Origin: Cognatishimia sp. WU-CL00825
GTDB taxonomy: Bacteria; Pseudomonadota; Alphaproteobacteria; Rhodobacterales; Rhodobacteraceae
Assembly (NCBI RefSeq): GCF_040364665.1
Contig: NZ_BAABWX010000010.1
Span: forward strand, 3,562 to 67,561
Direction: 5' to 3'
Length of the DNA stretch: 64,000 bases
In this document: one piece after another, positions 9,286 through 18,444 of the stretch
How the letters are laid out: every line of letters starts with the position of its first letter
Numbering within the stretch: position 1 is the first letter of the stretch
Translations under genes and position numbers: made by a program
Notes under the pieces: generated by a model
What the model was told of the DNA's origin: nothing
What the model saw: the letters and a program-made list of their open reading frames with translations, nothing else
The model's database searches: none

Positions 9286-10794
9286 ATGTTTGGTGGTTCT
9301 GAAGCAATCCTTGCAGCCCTCGCATCACTGGGCGATCCTACCACGATCATGTTGATGGTCGGCGGCATCACGCTGGGTATCATCATCGGTATCCTGCCCG
9401 GTCTGGGCCCGCCCATCGCCATTACCATTGCCCTGCCATTCACGTTCTACATGGACGCGGTACCGTCGATCATTCTGCTGCTTTCGATCTATTCCGCGGC
9501 GGTCTACGGTGGCTCGATTTCGGCCATTGCCGTGGGGATACCCGGCACCGGGGCGGCCATCGCAACTGTAATCGACGGTCACGCGATGTTCAAAAAGGGC
9601 CGCGGCGGCGAGGCGTTGGGCCTGTCCCTGACGGGGTCGATCATCGGCGGCATCTTCAGCGTCATATGCCTTGCCTTCATTGCTCCGCTTCTCGCACAGA
9701 TCGCGATCAAGTTCGGGCCGCGCGAGTTTCTGGCGATCAGCATCTTCGGGCTTGTCGTAGTTGTGCGGGTCGCTGGCGAGAACCTTTGGAAGGGGCTGGC
9801 AATCGGGGGTGTGGGCATTTTCCTGACCACATGGGGGTTGGACGAAGTCAACGGGACCGAGCGCTATACCTTCGGCTCCTACCACCTGTACGAAGGCATT
9901 CCCTTTGTCGCCTTCCTGGTTGGTGTGTTCGCCCTGTCCGAAGTCATGATGAACGCTGAAACCGCGCTCAGGAAAGTTGATTTCGACAAGTCGAGCCTAT
10001 CGGTCAAGCTGCCCGGGATGAAGACGCTGGCAAAGCTCAAGGGCACGATCATGCGGTCTTCTCTTCTTGGCACTGTCATCGGCATCATTCCGGGAGAAGG
10101 GGCCGCTGTCGGCGCGTTCTTTGCCTATTCCGAAGCCAAGCGCAGGTCCAAGAACCCAGAGGCATTTGGTACGGGTGAGCCCGAAGGCGTGATCGCACCG
10201 GAAACCGCGAACAATGCCACTGTCGGCGGGGCCCTGGTGCCGACACTGACGCTTGGCGTGCCCGGCAGCCCCGCTGCAGCGGTCCTGCTTGGGGCATTCC
10301 TGATCCAAGGCCTTGCGCCCGGACCGCGGCTGTTTGCCGAACGCCCGGATCTGATGTACTCGATCTTCATTGGCTTGCTGATCATCAACGTTCTGATGAT
10401 TTTCATTGGCCTGATTGCCATTCGATTTGCCGCGCAGCTGATCAAGGTGCCCACGTCGGTGATCGTGCCGAGCGTCGTGCTCCTGTGCTTTGTCGGGGTC
10501 TTCAGCGTCAGCAACAGCCTGTTCAGCGTCGGCGTCATGATCGCATCGGGCTTTCTTGGCTACACAATCCGAAAGCTAGGGTATTCCATCGCGCCCCTCA
10601 GTATTGGCTTTGTGCTTGGCCCCATTCTGGAGCTGTCGTTGCGCCAGTCGGTGCAGATCAGCGATGGCAGCGTGTTCGAGTTCTTCGCAAGCCCGATAGC
10701 GCTTGGCATCTACGGCGTCCTTGCCTTGACGATCCTTTGGGGACCGATCCGCGCCCGGGTGAAAAAGCCGATGGAGGGTGTCGACGACGCCTGA
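9286..10794 (+). CDS. tctA: TctA-type large membrane subunit of the TTT transporter
   Basis: A 502-residue polytopic protein with about 11-12 hydrophobic segments. It carries the TctA-family glycine/proline-rich motif GILPGLGPPIAITIALPFTF near residues 37-56 and its repeat GIIPGEGAAVGAFFAYSEAK in the middle, reflecting the internal duplication of this family. It starts 9 bases after tctB. It forms the sodium- or proton-coupled translocation path with TctB and TctC. A small GACGCC/GGCGTC hairpin overlaps the stop codon. Confidence 0.93.
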   Translation: MFGGSEAILAALASLGDPTTIMLMVGGITLGIIIGILPGLGPPIAITIALPFTFYMDAVPSIILLLSIYSAAVYGGSISAIAVGIPGTGAAIATVIDGHAMFKKGRGGEALGLSLTGSIIGGIFSVICLAFIAPLLAQIAIKFGPREFLAISIFGLVVVVRVAGENLWKGLAIGGVGIFLTTWGLDEVNGTERYTFGSYHLYEGIPFVAFLVGVFALSEVMMNAETALRKVDFDKSSLSVKLPGMKTLAKLKGTIMRSSLLGTVIGIIPGEGAAVGAFFAYSEAKRRSKNPEAFGTGEPEGVIAPETANNATVGGALVPTLTLGVPGSPAAAVLLGAFLIQGLAPGPRLFAERPDLMYSIFIGLLIINVLMIFIGLIAIRFAAQLIKVPTSVIVPSVVLLCFVGVFSVSNSLFSVGVMIASGFLGYTIRKLGYSIAPLSIGFVLGPILELSLRQSVQISDGSVFEFFASPIALGIYGVLALTILWGPIRARVKKPMEGVDDA

Positions 10795-10843
10795 GGCGTC
10801 CCGAAAACCACCCGTATGCCTTGGATAGATTCAGGAATGCTAA

Positions 10844-12349
10844 ATGACCAATACCGCTAAAAAACACCCCAATATTCTGATAATCTACCCGGATCAGATG
10901 CGTTATGACACCATGACCTGCAGTGGGAATCCGGTGATCAAGACGCCAAACATCGACCGTCTGTCGATGGAAGGCGTGCACTTTTCCGAGGCGTACACCT
11001 CTTATCCAATCTGTTGCCCGTTCCGCGCATCCATGCAGACAGGCAAATATGCCCAAGGCCATGGCATGGTTCAAAACCATTTCCCGTTGCGCGGAGATCA
11101 GACGTTCTTGGCGGATTGCCTGAAAGGTGCAGGCTACCGCACAGGCTACATCGGGAAATGGCATCTGGAAGGTGGACCAAAGCCGGGTTTTGTGCCGCCC
11201 GAACGCCGGTTCGGCTTTGAGCACTTTGTCGGCTTTAACCGTGGCCATGATTATCAGGGCTCGATCTATTTTGACGATGCCGGACAGGCCTATCATTCAA
11301 AGCGTTACGAGCCAGACTACCAGACCGATCAGTTGATGGAATTCATCGACACCGCCACCAAAGCAGATGATGGCAAACCGTGGTTTGGTTATGTCAGCTA
11401 TGGCCCGCCGCATTTTCCGATGCAAATGCCCGACCACCTGCGCAAGATTTACAGCGCTGACGAGGTGCCCCTGCCGCCCGGTGTTCCCAACGCCGCATTG
11501 CAAGAAGAGTACCAACGCATCCGTAGCGAACAATATTGCAAAGGTGACCCGCGCAGCCCGCATAAAAGCCACGCCGCATATGATAAAAAACCCAAAGGCG
11601 AGCCCGAGACAGAGGACGAAATTCGTCAGTTTATCGCCGAATATTACGGGATGATTCACAATGTGGATTGGAATGTGGGGCGCGTTCTGAACCAGTTGGA
11701 TGCACTTGGAATTGCCGATGATACGATGGTCATCTTCCTCAGCGATCATGGCGATATGTTGGGCCAGCAAGGGTCATTCTGCGGGATAAAGTGCGAAGGC
11801 TACAGGGCGGCGATGCATGTGCCGCTCATCATTCGCTACCCTGCGCGATTCAAACCGCACCTGTCCGAGGCAATGATTGATGTTGGCGTCGATATGATGC
11901 CAACCCTATTGGATCTTTGCGGGATTCCAGGGCCGGATGACATGCACGGGATCAGCTATCTGCCGGTTCTGGATGGCACGTCGGATCAGCATCGCGACAC
12001 GATCTGGTTTCAGGTCTTTACCCAGGACGACGGACAGATGGGGGAATTCACGCCCTATGCGCAACGTGGCGTGCGCACCCGCGACTGGCTTTACGTCCGT
12101 CACAAGGACCGTCGCGTGATGCTCTACGATCAGCGCGGTGATTATGACGAGCAGAACAATCTCGTCGACCGTCCCGAACATAGCGCTTTGATGGATGATT
12201 TCGACGCTCGGATCGCTGCACATATGGCGGCAACCGGCGACGATTGGGACATGGCCGCAAATTTTCCGCCGCCAGACTTTATGAGCCACGCGGAGGCGAA
12301 GGAATATCTTGAGAACGTTCTGCTTCCAGCTGCAATTGAAGTTCCCTGA
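10844..12349 (+). CDS. Cysteine-type sulfatase
   Basis: A 501-residue type I sulfatase without a signal peptide, so presumably cytoplasmic. The first metal-binding Asp is in YPDQMR (D17). The formylglycine motif is C57-C-P-F-R61 followed by ASMQTG. The second metal pair is in LSDHGDMLGQ. It also has GKWHLEGG, where the Lys and His of family members contact the sulfate group. It lies 49 bases after tctA and directly before the formylglycine-generating enzyme that must activate it. Substrate specificity cannot be read from the sequence; the pentitol enzymes around it suggest a sulfated pentose derivative. Confidence 0.88.
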   Translation: MTNTAKKHPNILIIYPDQMRYDTMTCSGNPVIKTPNIDRLSMEGVHFSEAYTSYPICCPFRASMQTGKYAQGHGMVQNHFPLRGDQTFLADCLKGAGYRTGYIGKWHLEGGPKPGFVPPERRFGFEHFVGFNRGHDYQGSIYFDDAGQAYHSKRYEPDYQTDQLMEFIDTATKADDGKPWFGYVSYGPPHFPMQMPDHLRKIYSADEVPLPPGVPNAALQEEYQRIRSEQYCKGDPRSPHKSHAAYDKKPKGEPETEDEIRQFIAEYYGMIHNVDWNVGRVLNQLDALGIADDTMVIFLSDHGDMLGQQGSFCGIKCEGYRAAMHVPLIIRYPARFKPHLSEAMIDVGVDMMPTLLDLCGIPGPDDMHGISYLPVLDGTSDQHRDTIWFQVFTQDDGQMGEFTPYAQRGVRTRDWLYVRHKDRRVMLYDQRGDYDEQNNLVDRPEHSALMDDFDARIAAHMAATGDDWDMAANFPPPDFMSHAEAKEYLENVLLPAAIEVP

Positions 12350-12378
12350 AATCCAATCCCTGGAAGGATTGATGTCTT

Positions 12379-13335
12379 ATGACCGAGAGCGAGAAAAAGG
12401 GTTCAAGTGCGTGCTGCGGTCCCGCTCGGGTACGCGACGACCACGCGCTTGGGCATCAGACCTTTCCTACCAGCGATGACTCCGTCGAACACGATATCGT
12501 CGACATTCCGGGCGGGACCGGGTTTCTTGGCACAGACAGGCCGGAACTTGCCATTGATGGCGAGGCCCCCTTTCGCCAAAGCAAGGTCAAGCCATTTCGG
12601 ATCGACACGACAACGGTTACGGTTGCTCGCTTTGCCGCATTTGTTGCCGCGACAGGCTATAAAACAGAGGCTGAACGGCTGGGAGATTCATTTGTTTTCA
12701 GGGGGTTCCTTTCCGGCAACGCATTGAATGCGCCATCCGTTCCAGGTGCGCCTTGGTGGCTGATGATTAAAGGAGCCACTTGGCGCGCCATTTACGGCCC
12801 CGGTTCCGAAGCGGATACCAACCCTGACCATCCCGTCGTTCATGTGAGTTGGAATGACGCAATTGCCTTTGCGTCCTGGGCTGGTGGCAGACTGCCGACA
12901 GAGGCCGAGTGGGAACATGCCGCACGCGGCGGACTTGGAGATATTCGTTTTCCTTGGGGTGACAAAGAGCCCGACGACACCAACTACTTTCCGTGCAACA
13001 TCTGGCAAGGGCGTTTTCCAGACAAAGACATGGGCCGCGATGGATATATCGGCACTGCACCGGCGCAGTCATTCGAGCCGAACCCTTATGGTCTTTTCAA
13101 CATGGTGGGAAACGTCTGGGAGTGGACATCCCAGCCTTTCACCGTTCGGTCGCTCAAAAAGTCAGTGAAACGCGCCCATCGCGGCAAAGCCGGGTTCAAG
13201 ATCACTAAAGGAGGGTCGTTTCTGTGCCACCTAAGTTATTGCTATCGCTATAGAATAGCCGCGCGCACCGGGACTTCTCCTGACAGCGCTATGTCACATC
13301 AAGGGTTCAGGTTGGTCTATGATGTCAAAGCTTAA
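12379..13335 (+). CDS. Formylglycine-generating enzyme (sulfatase-modifying factor)
   Basis: A 318-residue FGE-sulfatase domain protein that oxidises the active-site Cys of type I sulfatases to formylglycine using oxygen and copper. The catalytic pair C283 and C288 lies in GGSFLCHLSYCYRYR near the C-terminus, matching the C-H-x-S-Y-C arrangement of human SUMF1. Other family marks are HPVVHVSWNDA, GRLPTEAEWEHAARGG and GNVWEWT. The N-terminus contains a CC pair (SACCGP) but no export signal. It follows the second sulfatase by 29 bases and precedes the SulP carrier. It is the only maturase in the window, so it probably serves all four sulfatases. Confidence 0.93.
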   Translation: MTESEKKGSSACCGPARVRDDHALGHQTFPTSDDSVEHDIVDIPGGTGFLGTDRPELAIDGEAPFRQSKVKPFRIDTTTVTVARFAAFVAATGYKTEAERLGDSFVFRGFLSGNALNAPSVPGAPWWLMIKGATWRAIYGPGSEADTNPDHPVVHVSWNDAIAFASWAGGRLPTEAEWEHAARGGLGDIRFPWGDKEPDDTNYFPCNIWQGRFPDKDMGRDGYIGTAPAQSFEPNPYGLFNMVGNVWEWTSQPFTVRSLKKSVKRAHRGKAGFKITKGGSFLCHLSYCYRYRIAARTGTSPDSAMSHQGFRLVYDVKA

Positions 13336-13355
13336 CACCCAGCGAAGTGCATAAG

Positions 13356-15164
13356 ATGGATACCCGCCAACTCACCGCTAATTTCAGTCTGAGACGCCCC
13401 TGGTATGGGGAAGTAAATCGCGCCACGTTGAAAGACGATGCGGTTGCAGGGCTGACCAATGCCGCAATCGTTTTGCCCCAAGGCGTGGCCTTTGCCGTTA
13501 TTGCCGGTCTGCCGCCGGAATACGGATTGTTCACGGCGATGATCACCCCGGTTATCGCGGCCATTTGGGGCACCTCAATGATCATGGTGTCGGGGCCGAC
13601 GACGGCGATTTCCGCGGTCATGTTTGCGACCCTGTCTCAGATGGCCCCTGCCGGAACACCGATCTACATTCACATGGCATTGACCCTTACCATCATGGTC
13701 GGGCTGTTTCAGTTGCTCGCGGGTGTCTTTCGGCTTGGCGGTCTGATTTCTTTCATTTCCCATTCCGTCATGGTCGGGTTTACAACGGCCGCAGCACTGT
13801 TGATCGGTGCCTCACAGATCGGTGGCGCGCTTGGTATCCAAACCGAAGGGGGTGGTGGTGTCGTCGAGCGCATATGGCAAGTGGCCGAGCACTTGGAGGG
13901 CTTCAATCCTGTCGCCTTGCTGATCGCGGGGGGAACGCTTGCGACGATTGTCATAGTCCAGAAAATCAACCGCAAACTCCCGGCCTACCTTTTTGCGCTG
14001 GCTGTTGGGGCGGGCTTGGGTGAAATCCTGGACGCGCGCACCTCTGGCATTGCGATGTTTGAGAGCCTGCCTTCGGTGATCCCAAGCCTGAGCATACCGG
14101 AAACGTCTATTTCTCAAGTTGTTTCGCTGCTTCCGAGTGCGGTTTCCATTGCGTTCATCGGTCTACTGGAAGCCATCAGCATCGGACGTGCATTCGCAAT
14201 GCGGCGACACGAGCGATATGATTCAAACCAGGAGATTATCGGCCAGGGGCTGTCCAATGCCGTGGCCGGTTTTTTTCAGGCCTATGCCGGGTCCGGATCG
14301 TTCACACGGTCTGCCTTGAACGCGGAAGGTGGTGCAAAAACTCCGATGTCTGCCATCTTTGCGGCGGGCTTTTTGTTGATCATGTTGCTCGTGTTGGCGC
14401 CTTTTGTGGACCGGATTCCCAAGCCTGCGATGGCCGGGATCATCATCTTTGTCGCGTGGCGTTTGATCAATTTCGCGGAAATCAGGCACCTGATTGCGAA
14501 CAGTCGAAGCGAAACGCTAATCCTGCTGCTGACCTTTGTAACCGGGGTCGCTACCGAACTTGAAAATGCGATTTTTGTCGGCGTGGTTGCTTCGCTTGCT
14601 GTCTTCTTGCACCGTAGCGCCCGCCCGCATGTCGCGGTGCTTGCGCCGGTCATGTACCATGGTCGCCGTTTGATGCGCGGCGTGCCATTTCATAATCTCG
14701 AGCAGTGTCCGCAAGTCCTTGTGCAGCGGCTGGAAGGCCCTTTGTTCTTTGGCTCGGTCGAGCATATTGAACGTGAATTCCGCAGATATGAAACGGCCTA
14801 TCCAGAGCGAGATTACAAGGTCCTCGCTTTGAAAGGGCTGGGCAAGATTGACTTGTCGGGTGTGGATTTGCTGATGGCAGAGGCTCTGCGCGCACGCAAG
14901 AACGGCGGGGATTTTCACCTTGTCGTCGCGTACATGGAGACAGTGCGCGCTTTGGACGAGATGGGTCTTTTTGACGTGTTGGGCCGTGACCATATCCACC
15001 CAACCAAGGCCGAAGCCATCGCCGCAGTCGTCGCACAAGTGCGCGACAGTATTTGCCGGGACTGTACAATCCGGGCCTTTTCCGAATGCGGTGCCAAGCC
15101 TGCACCACAGGGGGCCGACAAACAGAAACCGCCCCCCGAAATTGAACAGATTTATCGGTTTTAG
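13356..15164 (+). CDS. SulP-family sulfate/anion carrier with STAS domain
   Basis: A 602-residue SLC26/SulP transporter. About residues 20-430 form the polytopic domain with the family signature LPQGVAFAVIAGLPPEYGLF and the SGPTTAIS motif. About residues 450-560 form a cytoplasmic STAS domain (LVQRLEGPLFFGSVEHIE, then KGLGKIDLSGVDLL). The ATG at 13356 is preferred over the GTG at 13347. Its place between the sulfatase maturase and transketolase, inside a desulfation operon, suggests it handles the sulfate released from the substrate. Most bacterial SulP proteins studied are importers, so export is inference. Confidence 0.88.
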   Translation: MDTRQLTANFSLRRPWYGEVNRATLKDDAVAGLTNAAIVLPQGVAFAVIAGLPPEYGLFTAMITPVIAAIWGTSMIMVSGPTTAISAVMFATLSQMAPAGTPIYIHMALTLTIMVGLFQLLAGVFRLGGLISFISHSVMVGFTTAAALLIGASQIGGALGIQTEGGGGVVERIWQVAEHLEGFNPVALLIAGGTLATIVIVQKINRKLPAYLFALAVGAGLGEILDARTSGIAMFESLPSVIPSLSIPETSISQVVSLLPSAVSIAFIGLLEAISIGRAFAMRRHERYDSNQEIIGQGLSNAVAGFFQAYAGSGSFTRSALNAEGGAKTPMSAIFAAGFLLIMLLVLAPFVDRIPKPAMAGIIIFVAWRLINFAEIRHLIANSRSETLILLLTFVTGVATELENAIFVGVVASLAVFLHRSARPHVAVLAPVMYHGRRLMRGVPFHNLEQCPQVLVQRLEGPLFFGSVEHIEREFRRYETAYPERDYKVLALKGLGKIDLSGVDLLMAEALRARKNGGDFHLVVAYMETVRALDEMGLFDVLGRDHIHPTKAEAIAAVVAQVRDSICRDCTIRAFSECGAKPAPQGADKQKPPPEIEQIYRF

Positions 15165-15237
15165 CGATCACAAAAGTCGCGTCAGCATTCAGCAATATCA
15201 CAAGTCCAATGATCACCCCAATCAGGGAAGACCTAAT

Positions 15238-17289
15238 ATGAGCGAACCAGAAAAAGCCCAGTTGAGTTCCAGTCAGCTGCGAGTACAAGCAAATGTCATT
15301 CGTGGGTTGGCGATTGATGCCGTGGAAGAGGCCGGGCACGGCCATCCCGGTGCTGCCATGGGAATGGCCGACATCGCGGCCGTTCTTTATGCGAAACATC
15401 TGCGGTTTGACGGGGCCAATCCGGATTGGCACGATCGCGACCGGGTCATTCTGTCAAACGGACATGCGTCTATTTTTCTCTACTCGCTGCTCTACCTGAC
15501 AGGGGTGCCGGGAGTCGAACTCGATGATATAAAAGCCTTTCGCAAAGCCGGATCCAAGACGCCGGGGCACCCGGAAGTAGGACATACGCCTGGTGTGGAA
15601 GTCACAACCGGTCCGCTGGGACAGGGGCTTGGGATGTCGGTCGGAATGGCGCTGGCTGAACGTCGTTTGCGCGACGAGTTTGGCGCCGACGTCTGTTCGC
15701 ACCGAACCTGGGTTTTTGCCGGGGATGGTTGCCTGATGGAAGGCGTAGGTCAGGAAGCGGCATCTCTGGCCGGGCATCTGAAGCTGGGGCATTTGAACGT
15801 ACTTTACGACATGAACAGCATCACCATCGACGGCAGTACTGATTTGTCCTTTTCCGAGGATACAGCGGCAAAATTCAAAGCACTCGGGTGGCATGTTGTG
15901 ACGGCCTGTGGTCACACACATGATGAAATTGATGATGCCCTGGCTGCCGCTATCGTAGAAACGACGCGCCCCTCGATCATCTTGTTTCGGACAACCATTG
16001 GCTTTGGCGCGCCGACAAAATCCGGTACATCGGGCGTGCATGGATCAAAGCTTGGGTCAGATGAGGCGGCTGCGGCAAAAGCGGCTTTGAATCTTCCTGC
16101 TGCGAAATTTGAAATACCGGATGATCATTTGGCGACCTGGCGCGCCTTTGGCACCAGAAATGATGCCGAACACAATGCGTGGCGCAACAGGTTGGCGCAA
16201 TTGTCAAAGGATACAGCGGCGTCTTATGACCGACGGATGTCGGGGCAGTTGCCGGACGATCTGGGTCAGCTGGCCCAAGACACAAAGGCAGAATGGGCGC
16301 AATCAAAACCCAAAGTCGCCACGCGCAAAGCGAGCCAAATGGCGCTGCAAGTCCTGACCACACATTTGCCCGAGATGATTGGCGGGTCAGCCGACCTTTC
16401 CGGATCGAACCTGACAAAAACGACCGCGATGTCGACCGTGTTCAGCGCAGAGGGATCAGGGCGTTACGTCAACTATGGCGTCAGAGAGTTTGCCATGGCC
16501 GCAGCAATGAATGGCATCGCCATGCACGGCGGATTTGTGCCCTATGGCGGCACGTTTCTGGTCTTTTCCGACTACATGCGCAACGCGATCCGTCTCTCTG
16601 CCTTGATGCAGGCGCGGGTCATTTACGTCATGACGCATGACTCGATTGGATTGGGTGAAGATGGTCCAACGCACCAACCCGTTGAGCACCTTGCCAGTCT
16701 GCGTGCCATCCCCGGACTTCACGTGTTTCGGCCGGCAGACACCATCGAAACGCTAGAGGCATATGAGACGGCGTTGACGCTGAATGCACCGTCGCTTTTC
16801 GCGTTGTCGCGTCAAGGCACGCCAGCATTGCGCACCGAAGCTACCGCAGAAAACATGGTTTCCAGGGGCGGTTATCTCATTCGCAAACCGAGCGGAAAAC
16901 GCGACCTTACAATTCTGGCGACCGGCACAGAAGTCGCCATCGCGCTGGATGCGGCAGAACAACTCGCCAGGGAATCCTTCGAGGTTGCGGTCGTATCGCT
17001 CGCCTGTTGGTCCTTGTTTGATGCGCAACCCAAAGCCTATCGCGATGAAATCCTGGGCGACGCGCCAAGGCTGGCCGTCGAGGCCGCGAGTTCTTTCGGT
17101 TGGACACGTTATGTGGAAAGCGAAGATCACGTCATCAGCGTGGATCGCTTCGGTGCCTCGGCAAGCGCAGAAACCCTTTACGAAGAATTTGGTATCACGG
17201 CGCAGGCCATTTCGGAGAAATGCCTGCGCCTTCTGAACAATCATCGCGCACAGAAATCTGTGCAGCGTCAAACGGGAGAGCTCGCATGA
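15238..17289 (+). CDS. tkt: Transketolase
   Basis: A 683-residue thiamine-diphosphate enzyme of the pentose phosphate pathway, transferring two-carbon ketol units between xylulose 5-phosphate and aldose phosphates. The N-terminus has EAGHGHPGAAMGMAD, the ThDP/Mg motif GDGCLMEG with downstream NSITIDG, and the middle domain has the catalytic Glu in YGVREFAMAAAMNGIA. The ATG at 15238 is chosen because AGGGAAG lies upstream and it gives the normal length; the open frame runs back to 14920 inside the SulP gene. It overlaps the transaldolase start by 4 bases. A dedicated copy next to xylulokinase drains xylulose 5-phosphate. Confidence 0.94.
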   Translation: MSEPEKAQLSSSQLRVQANVIRGLAIDAVEEAGHGHPGAAMGMADIAAVLYAKHLRFDGANPDWHDRDRVILSNGHASIFLYSLLYLTGVPGVELDDIKAFRKAGSKTPGHPEVGHTPGVEVTTGPLGQGLGMSVGMALAERRLRDEFGADVCSHRTWVFAGDGCLMEGVGQEAASLAGHLKLGHLNVLYDMNSITIDGSTDLSFSEDTAAKFKALGWHVVTACGHTHDEIDDALAAAIVETTRPSIILFRTTIGFGAPTKSGTSGVHGSKLGSDEAAAAKAALNLPAAKFEIPDDHLATWRAFGTRNDAEHNAWRNRLAQLSKDTAASYDRRMSGQLPDDLGQLAQDTKAEWAQSKPKVATRKASQMALQVLTTHLPEMIGGSADLSGSNLTKTTAMSTVFSAEGSGRYVNYGVREFAMAAAMNGIAMHGGFVPYGGTFLVFSDYMRNAIRLSALMQARVIYVMTHDSIGLGEDGPTHQPVEHLASLRAIPGLHVFRPADTIETLEAYETALTLNAPSLFALSRQGTPALRTEATAENMVSRGGYLIRKPSGKRDLTILATGTEVAIALDAAEQLARESFEVAVVSLACWSLFDAQPKAYRDEILGDAPRLAVEAASSFGWTRYVESEDHVISVDRFGASASAETLYEEFGITAQAISEKCLRLLNNHRAQKSVQRQTGELA

Positions 17290-18230
17290 AAAGCGCATTG
17301 GAACAACTGCAAGAAATGACGGTCATCGTGGCGGATACGGGTGACGCTTCGCTCGTGAAACAACACAAGCCACAGGATTGTACGACAAACCCGTCATTGG
17401 TGCTGGCGGCGTTGAGCGCAGATGACGCACAGGGCCTCATTGCCTCCGAAGTCGCGACGGCCAAGAGCCGGGGAATGGATGTGGCGACCCTGTGCAGGAC
17501 GTTGACCGTTGCCATTGGTGCAAATCTCACAACATTGGTTCCAGGCAGGGTTTCAACCGAGGTGGATGCACGGCTATCGTTTGATGTCGAAGGCTCCATT
17601 CGTCAAGCAAATGAGATCGTTGAAGACTATGCAAACCGCGGCGTCGGCAGCGACCGCATCCTGATAAAGCTGGCGTCGACGTGGGAAGGCATTCGCGCCG
17701 CAGAGCAGTTGCAGAAAGCCGGAATTGACTGCAATCTCACGCTTCTTTTTGCCATGGAGCAGGCTAAGGCTTGCGCGGATGCAGGTGTTTTCCTGATCTC
17801 GCCCTTTGTCGGTCGGATCACCGATTGGTACAAAAAGACAACCGGGGTTGAAGACTATCTGCCTGAGGAAGACCCGGGCGTTAAGTCTGTTCGGGGGATC
17901 CATGAGTATTACAAATCACACGGAATCAACACGATTGTCATGGGGGCATCTTTTCGCAACATCGATCAGATCAAGTCTCTGGCAGGCTGTGATCGTCTGA
18001 CCATTTCACCCAAATTGCTTGCGGAGCTTGGAAAAGACACGAACCCGGTCCCGAGGATGTTGAACGAGCTGTCAGCTTCGACAGAAGGAAACAAGACGGT
18101 TTTGCGCGAATCTGACTTCCGCTGGGGCATGAACCAAAGCGCGATGGCGACCGAGAAACTGTCCGAGGGCATTCGCAATTTCAATGCTGATCATCAAAAG
18201 CTTCTTGGGTTGCTCGCACAAAAAATTTAG
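17286..18230 (+). CDS. tal: Transaldolase
   Basis: A 314-residue class I transaldolase (TalB type) that moves a dihydroxyacetone unit between sedoheptulose 7-phosphate and glyceraldehyde 3-phosphate. The Schiff-base lysine is K128 in ILIKLASTWEGI. Also seen are QDCTTNPSL, the CNLTLLFAMEQA stretch and the phosphate-binding Arg region near ISPFVGRITDW. The ATG at 17286 overlaps the transketolase stop as ATGA, pointing to coupled translation. With tkt it completes a non-oxidative pentose phosphate pair placed within the pentitol module. Confidence 0.94.
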   Translation: MKSALEQLQEMTVIVADTGDASLVKQHKPQDCTTNPSLVLAALSADDAQGLIASEVATAKSRGMDVATLCRTLTVAIGANLTTLVPGRVSTEVDARLSFDVEGSIRQANEIVEDYANRGVGSDRILIKLASTWEGIRAAEQLQKAGIDCNLTLLFAMEQAKACADAGVFLISPFVGRITDWYKKTTGVEDYLPEEDPGVKSVRGIHEYYKSHGINTIVMGASFRNIDQIKSLAGCDRLTISPKLLAELGKDTNPVPRMLNELSASTEGNKTVLRESDFRWGMNQSAMATEKLSEGIRNFNADHQKLLGLLAQKI

Positions 18231-18305
18231 GCGACCAAACGGTTTTCTAACCCAAACAACCGGCCTGATTACCGGCAACAAGGCTTAGACGGTGCGATCA
18301 GATGT

Positions 18306-18417
18306 GCTGTCGTCAGGGGGACCCGCCGGCGCGGGAAAACCCCCTGGCTGACAGCGCCAAAACTCCGATGTCGATGTTCTGGGAGGCAGCTCTGGCGCCG
18401 GATGTCCGGTGCCAGAG
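18306..18417. terminator. Two hairpins between convergent tal and ribitol-dehydrogenase-like genes
   Basis: Two GC-rich inverted repeats fill the gap. The first pairs 18306-18320 with 18340-18355 (GCTGTC and CAGGGGG arms with a small internal mismatch) and has an inner CCCGC/GCGGG stem. The second pairs 18390-18402 with 18405-18417 (12 of 13 positions). Neither has a clear T-tract, so they may act as a transcription barrier or an mRNA-end stabiliser for both convergent genes. Confidence 0.5.
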
Positions 18418-18444
18418 GCCAACGCCCGGTCCGAAAATGATTGA

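Noticed and set aside
14920..15237. Longer transketolase frame beginning inside the SulP gene
   Set aside because: The SulP STAS domain clearly occupies this stretch in another frame; the ATG at 15238 has a good ribosome binding site and gives the normal transketolase start.
17100..17285. Longer transaldolase frame inside transketolase
   Set aside because: It overlaps conserved transketolase C-terminal sequence. The ATG at 17286 with the ATGA overlap is the natural start.
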